From Myxococcus landrumus (GTDB taxonomy: Bacteria; Myxococcota; Myxococcia; Myxococcales; Myxococcaceae), in the NCBI RefSeq assembly GCF_017301635.1, contig NZ_CP071091.1, positions 5,530,001 through 5,594,000 on the forward strand: a DNA stretch of 64,000 nt, read 5' to 3'. The translations under genes were made by a program, and so were the position numbers. Below are positions 61,384 through 64,000 of the stretch, piece by piece. Numbering within the stretch: the stretch's first letter is position 1; every line of letters starts with the position of its first letter. Under the pieces are notes generated by a model, which saw only the letters and a program-made list of their open reading frames with translations, was not told the DNA's origin and did no database searches.

Positions 61384-63431
61384 CAGTCAATCCTCCGGTA
61401 GGCGTCGGTGGACACCACGCGCTCCACGAGCGTCTTGAAGCGATGGCCGCTCTTGGCGAAGTCGCTGGCGAGCGGGGCCAGGTACATCCGCTGCTCCTCC
61501 GCCGTCATCGGCCGGCCGAGGAACTCGTTCCACACGCGCTTCACCGTGCAGCGCTCCAGCTCACCCGACTGGAACATGCGCTCCACCAGGAGCCGCGGGC
61601 CCGCCTCGATGTTCTGCTCCTCGTCCGGCGTGCGGTACAGGTACGTCTTGAGCAGGCCCAGGCTGCTGGCGCCATCTCCGTCGTACGCCTGCATGATGTA
61701 CTGGCTGCACTCGCCGCCGCAGTTGGTGTCGCCGTTGATGGCGCAGTCGCGGCACTTCGGGTCGAACCGGGGGAACTGCGTGGGCGGCAGGAACTGCGCG
61801 GCGCGCTCGGCGTAGCGGCCCCAGTGCGCGCCCGTGGGCTCGATGGTGGCGTGGCAGTAGTTGCAGCCACAGCGCTTGGCCAGGTTGTTCTCGCGGTTGC
61901 ACGCGTCCTCGGGCGCGGGCAGGGACGCCTCGGGGCCGGGCACGAAGGTCTTGCAGAGGAACGCCTCGTAGAACTCGGCGACACGGGCGCGGTGCGTGGG
62001 GAAGCGGTAGAGGAACGACGGCGTCGTCAGCACGCCCGCGTGCGCCTCATCCCGGGTGTACTCCTTCCACGTGTTGCTGTCGTTGTAGGCCACCGCGGGG
62101 ATGGTCTCCACCGGCGCGGGCGCGGTGATGCTGAAGACCCCCACGCCCTGGCGCTGCCGGTAGTACTCCGCCAGCGGGCCGTTCACGAAGGAGCGGCGCG
62201 TGGTGAGGATGTTGTAGTAGGGCTCGTCCAGGCGGACGACCGACTCGGCGATGCGCAGCGGCTCCTCGTTGATGGCGGCCACGCGCAGGTCATGCACGTT
62301 GCGCACGTACAGCGGGTCCGTCGGCGACGGGCCGAATGCCGGGACTTCGCAGCGGCGCATGCCCACGCCGCACCCGCAGCTCCGGTCGTTGACGAAGCGG
62401 GCCGTCTCACAGGAGTCGCGCGTCCAGGGGTTGAAGTCCCGCTCCTGGGCCTCGATGGCACACACCTTCACCGTCGCCGGCGAGCCCGGGGGCGACCAGT
62501 AACCCGTGGGCTTCGTCACGTAGCCCTCGCGCTGGATGCAGCCGCGCAAGGAGGAGACGTAGGAGCCCCGGATGTTGTTGTTCAGGCCCAAGTCCAGCGT
62601 GCAGCGCTTCAGCGTCGTGAGTGCGGGCTTCGATGCGGGGTCCGGATGGTCGAAGGACACCACGTACTTGTTGTCGTCTTCGATCTCCTTCGTCAGCGCG
62701 GCCGTGGTGTTCTTGGTCTTGTCCGGCATGCACAGATAGGACTTGGTGACGCCGCTCACCACGCGCTTGTCACAGAAGTAGCGGTACCGGGGCCACTTGT
62801 TCGCGTCCGTGGGAGCCACCATCAGCTCGGAGCAGTCCGTCGCCACGTTCCCCGTGGCGGCCCCCAGCTCCGTGCACGTGTAGAAGTTGGTGTCGTAGTC
62901 GAAGCTGACGGGCATGGGCACGCCCATGTCGTCATGGCACTTGCGCCCCGGCACCGGGAACGCGTCGAAGATGTGCGGGTCCTGCGTCGTCGTCTGGCAC
63001 GTGCTCTGCTCGATTTCAGCGTTGCACGTCTGGTTGTTGGTTCCGCGCAGCGACACGGTGGGGTTGTTCGCGAAGCCGAACGGAGCCGTGTTGCCGTTGC
63101 CGCCCAGCCGCGAGTTGCCGTTGTTGAAGACGCTGGCGCTGATGTTGGAGCGCAAGAGCGCGCGGTGGAAGTTGCGCACGCGCGTGTAGAACGCCTCCGT
63201 GCCCAGCATGGCGCGGATGTCTTCCTGCGACACCGCCCCCTTGGCCTGGACGGCCTTGTACTCCTCCCACGTGGGAGGTCGTCCCAGCAGGTCAAGGGTG
63301 AGCTGCCTCAAATGTCTTTCGGGGCGAACCTTCGCGACAGGCGCACACACCGCCGCCTCTTCCGCAGAGGCAGGGGGGGCCAGTAACAAGGCGACGCCAG
63401 CCATGATGGCAAGGCAACGCTCGGCGAGCAC
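61383..63431 (-). CDS. Large exported protein with DUF1549/DUF1585-like ends and a CxxCH site
   Basis: The 682-residue secreted protein has a signal peptide (VALLLAPPASAEEA region), then LRQLTLDLLGRPPTWEEY, typical of the start of DUF1549. A long Cys-rich middle (over twenty cysteines) follows, then CNYCH at 523-527 (CGCNYCHATIEPTG), and a DUF1585-like C-terminus (FKTLVERVVSTDAYR). It probably binds at least one haem in the periplasm or at the surface. GTG 63431 is chosen because GGAGGT lies about 5 bases upstream and the signal peptide starts there. It is the first gene of the operon. Confidence 0.75.
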   Translation of the reverse strand: MLAERCLAIMAGVALLLAPPASAEEAAVCAPVAKVRPERHLRQLTLDLLGRPPTWEEYKAVQAKGAVSQEDIRAMLGTEAFYTRVRNFHRALLRSNISASVFNNGNSRLGGNGNTAPFGFANNPTVSLRGTNNQTCNAEIEQSTCQTTTQDPHIFDAFPVPGRKCHDDMGVPMPVSFDYDTNFYTCTELGAATGNVATDCSELMVAPTDANKWPRYRYFCDKRVVSGVTKSYLCMPDKTKNTTAALTKEIEDDNKYVVSFDHPDPASKPALTTLKRCTLDLGLNNNIRGSYVSSLRGCIQREGYVTKPTGYWSPPGSPATVKVCAIEAQERDFNPWTRDSCETARFVNDRSCGCGVGMRRCEVPAFGPSPTDPLYVRNVHDLRVAAINEEPLRIAESVVRLDEPYYNILTTRRSFVNGPLAEYYRQRQGVGVFSITAPAPVETIPAVAYNDSNTWKEYTRDEAHAGVLTTPSFLYRFPTHRARVAEFYEAFLCKTFVPGPEASLPAPEDACNRENNLAKRCGCNYCHATIEPTGAHWGRYAERAAQFLPPTQFPRFDPKCRDCAINGDTNCGGECSQYIMQAYDGDGASSLGLLKTYLYRTPDEEQNIEAGPRLLVERMFQSGELERCTVKRVWNEFLGRPMTAEEQRMYLAPLASDFAKSGHRFKTLVERVVSTDAYRRID

Positions 63432-63526
63432 GGGGGACCTCCGGAGAGGAAATGTCGGGGGAGACCGGAACCGAGTATGCAAGAATTACAGAGTGAGAAT
63501 CCAGTCAGGCTAATTTTTTCGTTCAT

Positions 63527-63538
63527 CCGACATGTCGG
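63527..63538. promoter_or_regulatory. Perfect 12-base palindrome in a divergent promoter region
   Basis: CCGACATGTCGG is a perfect inverted repeat midway in the 170-base gap between the five-gene operon (start 63431) and the DUF420 gene (start 63602). It is next to an unusually AT-rich stretch (63511-63521). A good candidate operator for a dimeric regulator. Confidence 0.4.
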
Positions 63539-63601
63539 TTTCATTGGAAGATGAGACGGCGTTGGTTGCATCGAGGGGCGCGACGCGAGAGATAGGCCCC
63601 C

Positions 63602-64000
63602 ATGCCGAACGCGCCGTCCGCTTCGCTGGAACCCCGTGTCACTGACCGGGCCTTCTACGTTTTCACTGGTGTTATCTCCGCAGTCGCACTGGCATTCATC
63701 GCGTGGATCCTCCTGGGGCAGCGCGCGGGAGTGGAGGGCGTGGATCTGCGCTTCCTGCCTTCCGTCAACGCGAGCCTCAACGCGACGGCGGCGGCGCTGC
63801 TCATCGCGGGCTGGGTGGCCATCAAGAAGGGGGCGCGACGCGTCCACCAGTACCTGATGGTCGCGGCCTTCGCGGCATCGGCGCTCTTCCTGGTCTGCTA
63901 CCTCGCGTACCACTACGTGCACGGTGACACGCGCTACGTGGGCGACTGGCGCGGGCTGTACCTGTGCATCCTGGCCAGCCACGTGTTGCTGTCCATGGGC
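63602..64000 (+). CDS. DUF420 membrane protein, 3-prime end beyond the window
   Basis: The first 133 codons of a membrane protein are visible, with helices at about 18-40, 62-78, 90-106 and 122 onward. Conserved histidines occur in RRVHQYLM, AYHYVHGD and LASHVLLS. This pattern fits DUF420 proteins related to cytochrome-oxidase accessory factors (YozB/CtaM-like). A role in terminal oxidase or haem-copper assembly is plausible. It is truncated by the window edge, and I see no internal defect. It is divergent from the five-gene operon. Confidence 0.8.
   Translation, partial: MPNAPSASLEPRVTDRAFYVFTGVISAVALAFIAWILLGQRAGVEGVDLRFLPSVNASLNATAAALLIAGWVAIKKGARRVHQYLMVAAFAASALFLVCYLAYHYVHGDTRYVGDWRGLYLCILASHVLLSMG

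Noticed and set aside
1-64000. CRISPR arrays, tRNA or rRNA genes, insertion sequences, prophage
   Set aside because: Looked for on both strands. No regularly spaced repeats, no cloverleaf or rRNA landmarks, and no transposase- or phage-like proteins were found.

Overview
The window is GC-rich (roughly 68-70 %), very densely coded, and mostly uses GTG/ATG starts with short gaps or 4-base ATGA/GTGA/TTGA overlaps. Gene content points to a myxobacterium of the Myxococcus/Corallococcus group. The indicators are a large Wzx/Wzy-type polysaccharide locus with a Hanks-type kinase inside it, many lipoproteins, FG-GAP lipoproteins and a DUF1501-type secreted operon. No rRNA, tRNA, CRISPR array, transposase or phage gene was found.

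Positions 704-35993 hold one large polysaccharide locus in several divergent and convergent operons. It encodes two O-antigen-ligase-fold polymerases (704-3316 with TPRs, and 26649-28130), a UDP-glucose dehydrogenase, a WecA/MraY-family initiating phosphoglycosyltransferase with an extra C-terminal domain, and two NTP_transf_5-like proteins. It also has three acyltransferase-3 proteins, a Wzx flippase, a Wzc-type co-polymerase/tyrosine kinase, about eleven glycosyltransferases, a methyltransferase, a ROK sugar kinase and a Ser/Thr kinase. At its right end lie a GT2-methyltransferase fusion and a GT-C-like membrane protein. Gene order resembles, from memory, the Myxococcus xanthus biosurfactant polysaccharide (BPS) locus (BtkB/WzcB-WzxB-WzyB). 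That assignment is an inference. No outer-membrane export (Wza-type) gene is present.

Positions 36093-43904 are mostly housekeeping: a small cytochrome c, an acidic exported protein, a PAS histidine kinase, the transcription-repair coupling factor Mfd, a DUF2167 protein and an FMN reductase. A bidirectional terminator separates mfd from the DUF2167 gene. At 44145-44882 an orphan gene of clearly lower GC encodes a protein with uracil-DNA-glycosylase-like motifs, probably acquired by transfer.

Positions 45015-53895 carry argE, hutF, a tandem pair of nearly identical lipoproteins with a ChaN/TIKI-like domain, a ferritin-like protein, a stand-alone LigD-type polymerase domain, an EamA transporter and a STAS-like protein.

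Positions 53972-63431 form one five-gene minus-strand operon. It encodes a secreted protein with DUF1549/DUF1585-like ends and a CxxCH site, a lipoprotein, a Tat-exported DUF1501 protein, a lipoprotein with a C-terminal CxxCH, and a 1246-residue FG-GAP lipoprotein. It looks like an uncharacterised cell-surface system. A DUF420 membrane gene begins divergently and runs off the right edge.
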